In this document: positions 10,099 to 21,704 of the stretch, piece by piece
Numbering within the stretch: the stretch's first letter is position 1
Layout of the letters: each line of letters opens with the position of its first letter
Assembly: GCA_025617745.1 (NCBI GenBank)
Contig: CM046864.1
Span: forward strand, 25,089,152-25,153,151
DNA: 64,000 nucleotides
From: Heliocidaris erythrogramma
Lineage: Eukaryota; Echinodermata; Echinoidea; Camarodonta; Echinometridae
Direction of reading: 5' to 3'
The notes under the pieces: model-generated
Database searches by the model: none
What the model was told of the DNA's origin: nothing
What the model saw: the letters and a program-made list of their open reading frames with translations, nothing else
Made by a program: the position numbers and the translations under genes

Positions 10099-13000
10099 AA
10101 TGTTTGGATACCTAGGAAGTAGCTGATGGGAAAGGAAAATGTGGATTAACAGAGGGGGGGGGGGGGGGGATCCAGACAAGAGAAAAAATAATTATAATTC
10201 TTAATCTGCCGATATAATATTTTGAAAGTTACGTGACCACTGAATACAGCTTGATGGAGAAACTGCAATATGGTAGTGACATGTAGGGAATGATCATCGT
10301 CTATTTTCAAACGTAAGAGGTTGTCGTTTTGTATCAAAACTCAAAGAAGAGAGTTGTAATAAATTTCAAGAAAGGTTAGACCAATTATATTGATTTACAA
10401 CTATTAAAGTGTTCTTTGAAAGAAGTTCCATCGCCTTTTCTTGGGATACGGGTTGTACATGTTGGATATTTGGTTGTCTTTGTGTGTGTTTGTTGGAGGG
10501 TGGAGGTATCGTAATTCATTTCCCCGAAGATTCGTTATTTCGAAGGTTCATGATTCCATACAGACACGTTTCCTTTTCAAGGGGATTTGTTTCATCGTGA
10601 AAAAGATTACCAGCTATCAATTTTTGTTTATTCTAGTTGTCACAATGTGACTGGAATTCAGCCCTAGCAGCTGTTTAACCAGGGACATACTTGCACTAAG
10701 TAGGGGACAGGAATTCTATTAGGACAAGCTAGGGTGCACTCCATGAATAGAAAACAATGTTTTCCATGTGTAAGAGACCTTGGTGCTTTAGCTAGGAATG
10801 TGTGCATGAGTGAGTGCATGAGTTTGGGTGGAGTCAGTTGCCCACAAGATTTGGTCAAGACAGGACCATCCTGTACTTGTGAGAGGAGTAGTTTGGAAAA
10901 ACTAGGATGCGCTGCAAATCTCGCGACATCTTCATGTTTCCAGGCATTCAGGCCGGGAGAAGGCTCCTCGCAACTCACCCCTAATTACGAGATTATGTAA
11001 GTATTAAAATGATATGTTTTATCTTTAAATCAAATCCTTGATTATTTGTGTTAGTTTTGTAAAGAAAGTTTGACCAGTAACACCAAGATATATTTCCTTA
11101 GAGAAAGAAACAATGCCATTGAAAATATTACATTTATACTGAATTGTTTAGTTTGAACAAATGGATAAGAAGAGGGTCTATATTTTGTTGAATTCTATGT
11201 GTAAATTTAGGGAAAAAGGATAATCAAGTTTCTGTGTAAATTATAGGAGGAATCAGTTTTAAGTTTTGTCTTTGGAACTGGAAAATAATATTTTTTGTTA
11301 TTAATGCATTGTTATATATATTCTTGTTGGTTGGAAGAATGCATGTTTATTTGAGATAATCATGATAATTGTATAATTTCATGTCAGAATGAAGATATAC
11401 ACATTGATTGTAGAAACAAGATATATTTCAGTTACAATTTAATTTATTTCATTGAAATATATCCAGGAAGGAATAGTGGATCAGTTTTGCATTATGATCT
11501 ATTTTAAAGTCATTTCCTTAAAAGAAATGGGAAGTCTGTATATATATATTCCTTTAATATAGAGATAGGGATACTAGGCAGTTGCCATGAAGTTGTTCGG
11601 TTTTGTAATATTTTAACAGCTGTCTACATGGATGAGCTGGGCTCTTGTTTTTGCTCTTCCTCCTCCGCTGACGGTTGTCAACTCAGTAGTTGGTAAACGA
11701 CCAGAGACATCGAGCCTTGGTCTTCAGTATTGTAGCCTACTAGCGACTCAGAGGCCAGTCTACATCGCGATAGTCGGCTATTTTGCAGAAACGACATGGG
11801 CGTGGCCATGGCATCATCAACGTCAGTTGTTCATCAGGATATCGCACCCCGGAGACGAAGTCGATCATACCCAATGAACTCGTGAACAGTTGCGATAAGT
11901 ATGGGCAGCCCATCTTGTTCTACAAACCAATATGCTAGCAATTAAGTCAGACATTTTCAGTTATGGCTCTAAGTTGTGATGTTTCATTTAGTCCCGGGCA
12001 TTGTAGTTATGTGTAGTTATACGAGTCCATGCTGTTTATCATAAATTGTTAGTCTTTTGAGAGCTCATGTTAATGATTTCATAAATGATGCGAATAATGG
12101 AATGTTAGTAAAGGAATTCCCTTACTAGTGGTTATATAGTTAAGATATCATTAACTTGCTGATAAGGCAAGTGGATTTTCTTTTCTTTTCAAAATATTTC
12201 AATATTTTGGAATCTAACCTGGAAAACCCCTCAGGGTATGATAAACCACTAATTACAAGTCTGGAATTCAAAAGATGTGTTATTTGACTCTCACCATGAT
12301 TATGTAAATGATCATTTTACATGTGATATTGATTATTGATATCTATATGGAAGAAAGAAATTTGATACAATAAAGATTACATCAATTTAATCTCTAAATT
12401 CAATGTCATTGTGTAATCTCTTCTCGTGAACATTTAACTACTCAGCAGAATTGTACTTATCGTCAGACACATCAAATTCAGTGGTTAGATCTGACACTAG
12501 TTGATAATTGCTGATATAGGCTGCCCTTAAGTTTGTTTCTTGTAAAAGTTGAGTAAAATGATAGATTGTGAATTTTACCTGGTTGCTATATTAACACAGT
12601 CATTTAGCTTTTTTTTTTACAGTGACTACAAAACGTTTAAAGAGCCCATGTTGTATGATACAGCATTCTGGACCATTTTCAACCTTTTCATCTTATCCAA
12701 AATGGATACAGGACCATGTCATGTAGGCTTACTTTTTCTTTTTCGTGACCTTTGTATTAACTTGACTTCTAAAGACAACCTAAAGACCATTTGAAATAAG
12801 TGGGGACAGTCCAAGGCTCCAAGCCTTAAAACAACACCAGTATTGTGTGTTTACATGAGTGCTACAACTTTCTCGAGACATTAACAAAGTACTGTAACAC
12901 ACAACATGCCCTTGCGTAAAGTATCATAGCGAATGTAAAAACCCATTCGGAAATACGATACCCATCAATAATATCGATCGCGTATTTACAAGCCTTTTCA

Positions 13001-14862
13001 GTTGTTAAGTGCGATGACTTTTGTATTGCTATTGTAGTTAAAGCCTAGCTATCCCCAACTGAGTTACTTGTAGTGTAACAAGATCCAGCCTGGTTAGAAT
13101 CCTGAGTGTAAAATATTCCTTTATACATTTACACCAGTACTCTTGAAAATATATCATTTGAGTTCCCTAATTCTTTTCTTCGTCTTCTTCTTGTTCTTCT
13201 TTAATTGTTACTAATTTTGAAAACGCACCATATAGAAAACATGGCTGTATGGCAGTTATCAACCTTTCATTAAGGAGCATATTATGTCATTCGTCCAAGT
13301 CCAGTATAATGTTAACATTAATTAATGCTTTTAAATTGGTTACTTTCTTTTTCCACGCTTTTCCTTTATTCGGTAAACTTAGACTCCGCTAGCTGATATC
13401 TGTTTCTCTTGCATATTCTTGCCATTGATCTTCTCCCCCTGTTTTATTCAGTCATTCCACTATACATGTTTTTTCTTCCTCTTTAAGTCGTCGCTTTTCA
13501 TATTTTCCATACCTGGCAATGAATTACTTTTCTTCTCCCTTTTCCCTCTTTGATGTTTAATATCACTGCTCGCTTTTGAATTGCTCCCATAAAACTTGAA
13601 TTGCTTTTGTGATCTTTTGCTTACATAAGAGGACATTCCTTCAATATTTTGCTTATATAACGACCCCTTTCTCTTTATTATTTATTTAGAAGTTATTTAT
13701 TTGTCATGTGAAAATGTTATGGAAATGTATAACGTATAAAACTCATGAATTCAAATCATTTCTTTGCACTTTAAAAACACATTACAAAAAAAATTCATTA
13801 CAAATAAATACAGTGGCAAGATCATGAAATACCCAAGAAGCTTTTCAAAAATGACCCCTTGATATAATATAGAGATTTACACAAAAAGACAAACAATCAA
13901 AAACAGAATTATAAGAAATTATAGAATATCAAGTGTACAGAAAATCATAATACTAATGATAAGCAATATAATACAAAAACATGTATATCATCGAGTCAAA
14001 TTAGAATTCATTTCCTCTCTTACTTCTACTACACTTTCTCAATGTTCTCCTCCTTCTCATGTAGTAACTTACCACTAACACATGCAGATCGTCGATAAAT
14101 TAATCTTGCTTTCGATGAAACGGAAGTCCTTCGCAGTTCCTCCCAAACCACAACAATAGCAACGCCAGTGTCCCGAACAGTGGAGATATATGCGTGTGTT
14201 GTCCTTGTTATAACATTATGTTACATAGACAAGATAGTAACATTTTGATTAATCAATTATAGAGTGCATTTATTCCAGTAAACATAGCTAACGTTTAACG
14301 TCTTTCTGTCAGTTATGTCAGTTTTGAATGGGTCCCTAAAATCACCAGTTTTTCTTGCAACAAACAAAGTCGAAACAAAGATTGTCAAAATGTCTCACGT
14401 GCACCTACGCCAAAGCACTGTTCAAGCATGCAAGCAAAATGGTCCTTGTAATTTGGAACCAGTCTGTTAATCTCAAAACGGCAAATACGATATTTTTCTC
14501 TTCCTATTATCTCCCAGTCAAAAGGTAAACGATATCTTTGTGAATGATTTCTTTCACCAGACGTATTCCTCCAGGCATTTTATGTGCTCTTCTTTTGTAC
14601 CCTGTACTCTGGCCTCTCTGTTTGCGATACCCACATTATAGTCTCGTATATTCAGACAGTTAAAAGACTTTTGAATGAAGTTCAGAACATACCTATTTTT
14701 AGATGCTTCAAAACAGGAAGAGGATTTATAGAGTCATTTAGTACACCATCAATATACCGTTGCCATAACAGAATCTCAGGATAATTAAAAATCATAATCC
14801 ATATTATCAGAAACAACTTATACAACCATCCAGTTATAATGTATGTAGCAGTTCATTTACGA
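10099..14862. other. Left part of the spacer between the divergent PNPLA4-like genes
   Basis: I find no exon that I can support. A G-run lies at about 10155. Two mutually antisense open frames at 10664-11000 show no recognisable domain or biased composition. Most of 11000-14800 is AT-rich unique-looking sequence that could hold 5' untranslated exons and promoters of both flanking genes, but no element is identifiable by eye. Confidence 0.35.
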
Positions 14863-15040
14863 GTTCATCGTGACTTGGCCGTGAACCAGAATAGCCTGGT
14901 GATTAAGTCGCTGCCTGGCAAGCAGTAGGTTCGAATCCCGCTGGTTCCAATTTTTTCTGACTTGGGTTTTCATTACAGATCGAGCATACGATTTTTAACA
15001 CGGGGAATAATGCAAAAAAAAATTGTTAACAAAAGTATTT
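14863..15040 (+). repeat. tRNA-derived SINE, copy A
   Basis: The block begins GTTCATCGTGACTTGGCC, followed by a tRNA-like head (14883-14948) with paired ends GAACCAG and CTGGTTC and a B box GGTTCGAATCC. The tail carries TTTTTTCTGACTTG and ATTACAGATCGAGCATACGA. Copies B and C at 40862-41020 and 41225-41405 share all parts; copy A lacks the seven bases ATGACAG-like insert before the B box. The D arm pairs poorly, so it is a retroposon and not a tRNA gene. Confidence 0.75.
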
Positions 15041-16887
15041 AGCTGTTTAGCAAATTTATTTTGGGGGGTGAATTCTTGCATGTCACCTACATCCCATAAC
15101 ACTATTTTCAAATCAAAATGAAAACAGCCCTAGATGATATTGTTCATGATTATTAAAGTGCTTCAAAGTTGATCCCTGAAGTTTTGATACAATTATTGAC
15201 TGTATGGCATAAGACTCATCTATACCTATTTGAAAATAGCGGTTGAAGATCTAAAGGAGTCTGAATTCCACGTCTACAATCAATTCTCTTCCACGATAGC
15301 TTGGCCAAACCGTACGTGCTCTTTGGGTGAGAGCGCGTTGTGTAGCGATGGTAACCGGTAGATGGGGGTTTGACCTGAGCCAGGTCGACCCTTCGTTAAA
15401 GAGAAGATTGAATTCTGGTCAGGGTAAAACCAGGGAGCTTTCTCATTATGTTCCAATCAGTAAGGAAGAATATGATAGAACAAAATTTAATGTCCTCTGA
15501 AAATGTTGCTCTTCAAATGCCCTCATTATTATAAAAGAAATAGCTGACAATTTTGGACGAAAGTTTCTTTCCGAATGTGTTTGTAGTCACATACACATTT
15601 TGTGTGTGTAGTGCATGTGACTGAGTCAATTTCTTATCATTTTCATGGTTCCATTACCTCACAGTACAATGATTATTTACTACATATCAACTTTAACTCA
15701 ATTGCATCCAGACTATTTCTTTCGCACAATATAAAAGCATTGCAATATAGGTCTACTTAACTTTATTAATCTTTACAGGTATTTTGATAAGCAAAGCTTT
15801 TCTGATCTCTTGTTAACAAAGGAGTACGGGATCAATATCAATATCGAGTTTTCGAGAACAAAAATGTAGTTTTGTCATGAAATAAAAGAAACCAGATTTA
15901 AAGTTACAAAAAGAGCTCTTTGTTTCGCAAGCTCCCAGAAGATGGAGGGTCACAATTGCCCTATTATCATCCGCCTATATGCTTCTCATTTAATTATAAC
16001 AATGATGATGATGATAATGATGATGATGTTGATGAAAAATATAATAATGAGTATGATAATAAAGATAATAATAGGCCTCATAATGAAAATAATAGCAAGG
16101 TACAGTAAAAAAACTATGATAAATCTATGAGCACAAGTCTGTTTTTGCCCCGTCAGCGAGGGATAAAACTTTATTCTGATGCTTTTCTTTCGTGGGACAC
16201 AAGGGTATATCGTATTCGCTTTGAAAATATTTCACTCGTAGTGCAGACTCGTGAAATAGCTCGTGCGATATAACCTTCTATCCCACTCAAGGCCATGCAA
16301 TATTATTATCTTGGCAAATGACATTAGTGTCTGACTAGTCTAAACATTATACGTTATTATTCTCAGTGGTTTTGGCGTCAGTCGTTAACCAATCAATTCT
16401 GCGAGAGATAACACGTTCATAAAATGCCTTGTCTAAGGTAGCGATTCGACCCTTCAACCTGTCCATCAAAGATGCCCCACCCCTTTTCTGTTTTTACATC
16501 ACACATTGTGCCTTTTGGGGCTGTGCCGCCCCCTCTCATCTGAAGAAAGAAAGCGCATTTCCGATAAAAGGCCAAGGATCTCCAGTTCCTCTCCGTATTT
16601 TTTTTAAAGTAGAGATCAGTGTAAAAGCCCATGTACAGTTTTGACGGTTTCGGAAAGCGAAATCATACTGGAAAATCTATACATTCTGAAACACAGCTTG
16701 TGGGGAATTTTTCTATATGATGGTAATACTCCAAAGATGCACGGCATCACACACGACTTCCTTATTCATGATGTTATTGTGGCTCTAGCCATCACAATAT
16801 ATTGGATCTGAAAAGAGTCAGAATACTACACAAATATAACGTGATTTAGAATACTTCAAGTGGATCTATATTATACTGTCAATTTTA
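15041..16887. other. Gene-free stretch
   Basis: No supported exon. A block at about 15505-15650 (GCTCTTCAAATGC, then TGTGTGTAGT-CATGTG) recurs at 50050-50200, so part of this is dispersed repeat. A GATGAT microsatellite lies at 16003-16035. Confidence 0.35.
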
Positions 16888-17886
16888 TAAAAAAAGGAAA
16901 CCCAACTTTGAAAAATTCCTGCAAATGAACTACATGTTTCCTGACATCAAAATCCATACCATATGAAAGAGTAACTCATACTCTTTCCAATGGTACTTGT
17001 TCAGATTTCCAGAATCATGCATCACTGAACACCACTGTCTTCAACATTTTGTGCAAAAATTTAGTTGGTTCACTTTCTTGTAAAACACAACGATGGTATA
17101 AGGTATTGCCTTTTGTGAAATGGCCTGGGTCCTCTAATTGTCATTGTGGATAATTTTCTATTTCAAATTTGCGTTAATGAGATGTTATTCACCCATGATT
17201 CAGGATTTTTGCTTTATAAATCCCTTTTCAGATAGGAATCAATTTGCAAAGAAGACAGTCTCAGGCGCCGCCCGGACGCCGGTCTATTTTGAACTCCCTG
17301 ATCGGTCACCAACCGTGACCAACCAATCTCCCAGCGGCGACCAGGCGGCGACCGCTCGATAGCCTTTGATCTAGCGGTTTCGATTTTTGACCTAAATCGA
17401 CCGGCTGGTCCGAGCGTATTTGGGCGGGGAGTAAAAAGTGGCAGGTGCCCCGCCGAAATTTTAACTCCGCGTTAAAACTTCAGCGGTGACCGAGCAATGC
17501 CAAATAGCGGTGCCCGGGCGGCCGCCTTTCGGTGCCCGGGCGAAATTGGCTAAAAACTCGCCGTGCGGCCGCAGGGCAGGCTGATTTTCTGGCATGTGAC
17601 CATAGCATTACTAACAGATGGCCATGAAGTGCATGCAACCAAGCTAGTTAACAAAGCCATTCAACCCAAACCATGCCTATTGTGTTTGACAAGAAAGTGA
17701 ACCAACTGGAATTTTGCACAAAATTTTTAAAGACAACGGTGTTCATCGATGCGTGTCCCTGGAAACCTAAACAAGTCACTAGTGGAAAGCAAATGAATCA
17801 CTTCATATGATATGAAATTAAACGCCGGTGAATATAATTATAGTCCACTTGTAAGAAATTTTAAAAGTTGGTTTTCCTTTTTTTAA
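16888..17886. mobile_element. Long-TIR foldback element with GC-rich core
   Basis: The outer arms are inverted repeats of about 200 bases with gaps. The left end AAAAAAAGGAAACCCAAC pairs with GTTGGTTTTCCTTTTTTT at 17863-17885. Inner blocks around 17030-17090 (ATTTTGTGCAAAAAT, GGTTCACTTTCTTGT) pair with 17680-17740. The centre (about 17260-17580) is strikingly GC-rich, with GGCGCCGCCCGG and GGTGCCCGGGCG words. No transposase frame. It is MITE or foldback-like; the target duplication is not certain. Confidence 0.6.
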
Positions 17887-17924
17887 CGCCTAGTAGTTCA
17901 CTTACAATTTTCTGGGGTTTTGAA

Positions 17925-17925
<1 letters not shown>

Positions 17926-17955
<30 letters not shown>

Positions 17956-17956
17956 A

Positions 17957-18013
<57 letters not shown>

Positions 18014-18070
18014 GTAACTCATATAGCACCAAATCCACTCTGTGGAGTGCTCAAGGCGCATGTAGAAAGT
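17926..18070. repeat. TAA microsatellite with dispersed repeat tail
   Basis: About 85 bases of imperfect TAA repeats are followed by TCATATAGCACCAAATCC and GTGCTCAAGGCGCATG. The resulting poly-tyrosine frame on the minus strand is an artefact. Confidence 0.6.
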
Positions 18071-20242
18071 AATTAAGAATTAAACAGATTCTGAATTGTT
18101 TTTACATGATTTTTAAAAGAATCAGATGTTATACACTTTTTGATATCTTCAAGAAGGCTAATAATTATGAAATTTAAAGCTACTTGGGAGTAAAGGATAT
18201 GAAGGGGAAAAGAAAAAAAAAACAGCAGAAGGCGAAATAAAATTCCTACAAGAAAAAGGAGAACCAGAAAGAGCAAAAAAAAAGAGCAAAAATGCAAGCA
18301 AATGTATAGATAAAAAGGAGATTGAAAAGGAAAGAATGGTAAAGGGGGAAGAAGAGGAAATAGACAGAGAAGAAGAATGAGAGGAGGAGAAACGGAGGAA
18401 AATAAGAATGAGACGAATATGTGGAGATATAATGCCTGTTTAGAAAAAAAAAAGATACGAATATATTTTAACGTTATATCCCCAAACACCTTTCGTGCAG
18501 CCGTCCGCTTACATGGAGTAAACACTTTTGCAATACAAACGTGTAACTTGTTTTTACTTATTTAACATCGAGATATGCGAACTAACACAAAAGATAAATC
18601 CTGGTGTATTTTTTTTAACAGTTCTTATACGGTTGTATTGTGACGAACTGTTTGTAGGCCTATTTTGGCTTGTGCCTTGATATATATCGGTAATTTTCTT
18701 TTTGTCCTTTTGTTAGGTACTGTTAGAATTTTGTCTGCACACCATCGGACTCAGGATATAGGTCACGTGACATTTAAAGGAACTTATAAACATTTTACCT
18801 TTTGTAAGGCTAATTTAATCCATGCAAACTTAGTATAGGGATAATATACAAAAGCTGAGTTAAATGATTCTTGAAAAGGAATGAAAATTTAGATAATCAG
18901 CATTTTTAAGATGGTGAAGTAGTTTGGTTATTAAATTTGCAGGCACTGCCGGTTTGCAAGAACAATGAAGAATATATTTTTTAGGGCAATTTGTTTCAGT
19001 CTATATATCGAAAGTATTCTTTCCCCAGATTTCTGAAATGGATTAATAAAGTATAGGAATAGTATAGGAAAAGTATAGGAATCCTTAATCAGTAGTTTAT
19101 ATTTATACATACAATTACTGATGTTGTAGTTTAGATATAATTTTCTATTTTTACTAGGCCTATGTTTAGTATTAAAGGTAATATTATTTAGAGGGTTCCA
19201 CAATCTACAAGCAATGGTTTTCAGTGGATCCCTCCATTTCTTCAGAAAATTTTCAACAGGGTATACATTCTTTTGATTCCTTGTACAATAATTTTACATA
19301 ATGAATTTCGTGATGTCAACAAAAAGTCATTCTCATATTTTATTCTGTTACACTTTATAAAATATTGTATGATTCTGATGAAATGAAAAATAAAATTGAA
19401 ATTGAAATTGAAATTGAAAAATGACGAGAGGTATAGCGTCACGGGGTCCTTTAATCTTCATCGCTTCGTCAATCATGCGGAGCGATTCCCCCCCCCCCCC
19501 CCCCCCCGACAATACACACACTCAATCACAGCACACACTTCACTTGGAGGTTTTAATATTATCAACAATAACGGGTTTCGGGCACACACGACGACGGATT
19601 TGATTGAACACTCAGTCGAATTAATTTACTGATGTATAAATACTTGATATTTCCGCAAACGAATCATATTATTTTGAACTTGTCATTGCATTCACCAAGC
19701 GTTTTCTCAGTAAATTCCGCGCCGTTAAAATCGAAGAGTTGAAGTACACACGACAGGTGCTATACAAACAGACCGGTGCCGTGTATGACAGAGAGTCGTT
19801 TGGGAGCTAAACGGCTTGGCGTTGCCCTGGAGATCCACGCGTTGGTATTCTATTGCTGAACTGGAGGCCGAGGTGTTCGTTATTCGGTAGGTATTGTACA
19901 GTTTGACATTATGAAAATGAACTGATATCAATGTTTTTTCTATGGAGGAGGGGACCCGCAGCAGTGAGCCTACAAAACGACGCTGTTTCTAGACTGTGCA
20001 ACTGTGGAATATTATTATACCCGTAGAATGTTGTTAATGTTAGTTATGAATATGATATCAAAATTTTGGGAAGGTAGAATATGTTTATCTCGCATCCATA
20101 TTGCAAATTCTTTAAAAAAAATCTAATCATGAAAGAAAAAAACAGTTCATAGGAATTCATTTTCCTACAATATGGTATGGATAATGAAACTAACCCTTCT
20201 ATTTATTATCCTTAATTTCTCTTCTGTTGTCCTTTGAATCTC

Positions 20243-20288
<46 letters not shown>

Positions 20289-21704
20289 TTACTGTTGTTG
20301 ATGTTGATATTAAGAACATTATGGTCATTGCTTTTGTTATCTGCTTTATGGTTATCATCATCATCATCATCATTATTATTATTCTTATTTTTATTATCCT
20401 CCTCTCTCCTCGTCATTATTGTATGTCATAGTTTGGATCTCAATTATATCGCCTATAGCCATAATAATTATATGGTGACTAAAGTCTATTTATTGTCTCC
20501 TCTCATTGGTACTTTGGCATTATGCAACTTTGATGAATGGTTTGAGAATGTATTTCTTTGATGTTGACTGATGGCCAACGCCTGCATAAAAATATGAATT
20601 ATAAATTACAAAGTACCTAGATAGCAAAGATGTTGCTGATTTTCGGTCGGTTTATAGTTCGTTTGGCGGTGTTACTGAGGTATTACTCTATCACTATTTC
20701 CCGCATGTCCCATAATGCACTTTCCTATGTCTGGACTTCAGTGTTCAGCGTCTGGTGCGCTATTCATAAAGAAAGAACCAGGCAATTGAAAATCCTTGAG
20801 GGACCCATTATGTCGTCCCTGTTCAGCGTCGCCAACTAGCAGACACAACAGCACTGCTACTTGACCACTCTTGACATCAAAGGACTTTGCCTCTCATTAG
20901 GTATAGTCGAGGTGGGAGAATCGATTTCTTGAAGGGTATGGACTCTCCACAACGCAAGGTCTCATTGTCTACTCATGTAAAGGTGTATCCACGCGGATTT
21001 TTATATCACGTTTATATCGGGTTAACTTGAATATGTTACATGTTGATAATATTGTGCTTTCCATACTGTCTTAAGTACATCAGTTTCTTACCCTGGTCAC
21101 ATTGCGGTCTTTAGCACACCGAGATAAAAAATGATAGTTGCTTCTAGCATATCTAGTATACTACTAGTGTACCCTTGGCTTAAACCCTGGGTGGAGAAAA
21201 GCAATTGCATTACTTAACAAGAAGAAGAAAAAGAAGAAGAAGAAGTTGTCTTGGTTTTTATTTTCTAGTCTCCTTCACGGCAGGGGCGTCGATTATTGCA
21301 CGGGGGAGGGGGGGGGGGATCGCCCTCCCCCAGACAGAATATTGGGAGGGCAAACATATCGTTTTGCCCAACCAATAAATCCACAGGTGTAAAATAGAAT
21401 AAGGAAAATTATGCAAATCTCGGGAAATGAAGCCATACAGTGAAATATAAAAAGTATCGCACGGTCAGATTTCAATTTCACAGCGCGCTCCACGCGCAAA
21501 TTCTCTGTTGTAACCGTGGAGAAGCTGGTACATGTAATTTAGAGGCGTTAAAAACCAATAAAGTTAAGCTGTCTTGCCCCATGAATCCGAAAAAACAAGA
21601 TCGACGGCCCTGCTTCACGGGACCATTATCCGTCGACAGCACAACATCATACAATAATAATCATCATACAACTTTTATTTTGCAGTTAGGTTCTGACTTT
21701 CGGA
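18071..21704. other. Right part of the spacer between the PNPLA4-like genes
   Basis: No supported exon. Purine-rich low-complexity sequence fills 18200-18420 and gives a spurious frame on the minus strand. A C-run lies at 19490-19507, a TAA microsatellite at 20242-20286, TCA and TTA runs at 20355-20400, an AAG run at 21221-21246 and a G-run near 21309. The plus-strand gene begins at 21705. Confidence 0.35.

Noticed and set aside
10664-11000. Overlapping open frames on both strands (104 and 88 codons)
   Set aside because: No domain, no splice context tying them to a gene, and both strands are open at once; the composition looks like chance.
11632-11877. 81-codon frame in the PNPLA spacer
   Set aside because: No homology is recognisable and there are no exon signals of note; it may be untranslated sequence.
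17138-17362. Possible gene or CpG-island promoter in the GC-rich block
   Set aside because: The block is the core of a foldback element with matching arms on both sides; a promoter role is possible but unsupported.
17861-18525. Poly-tyrosine and Ser/Leu/Phe-rich frames on the minus strand
   Set aside because: They are translations of a TAA microsatellite and a purine-rich low-complexity stretch.
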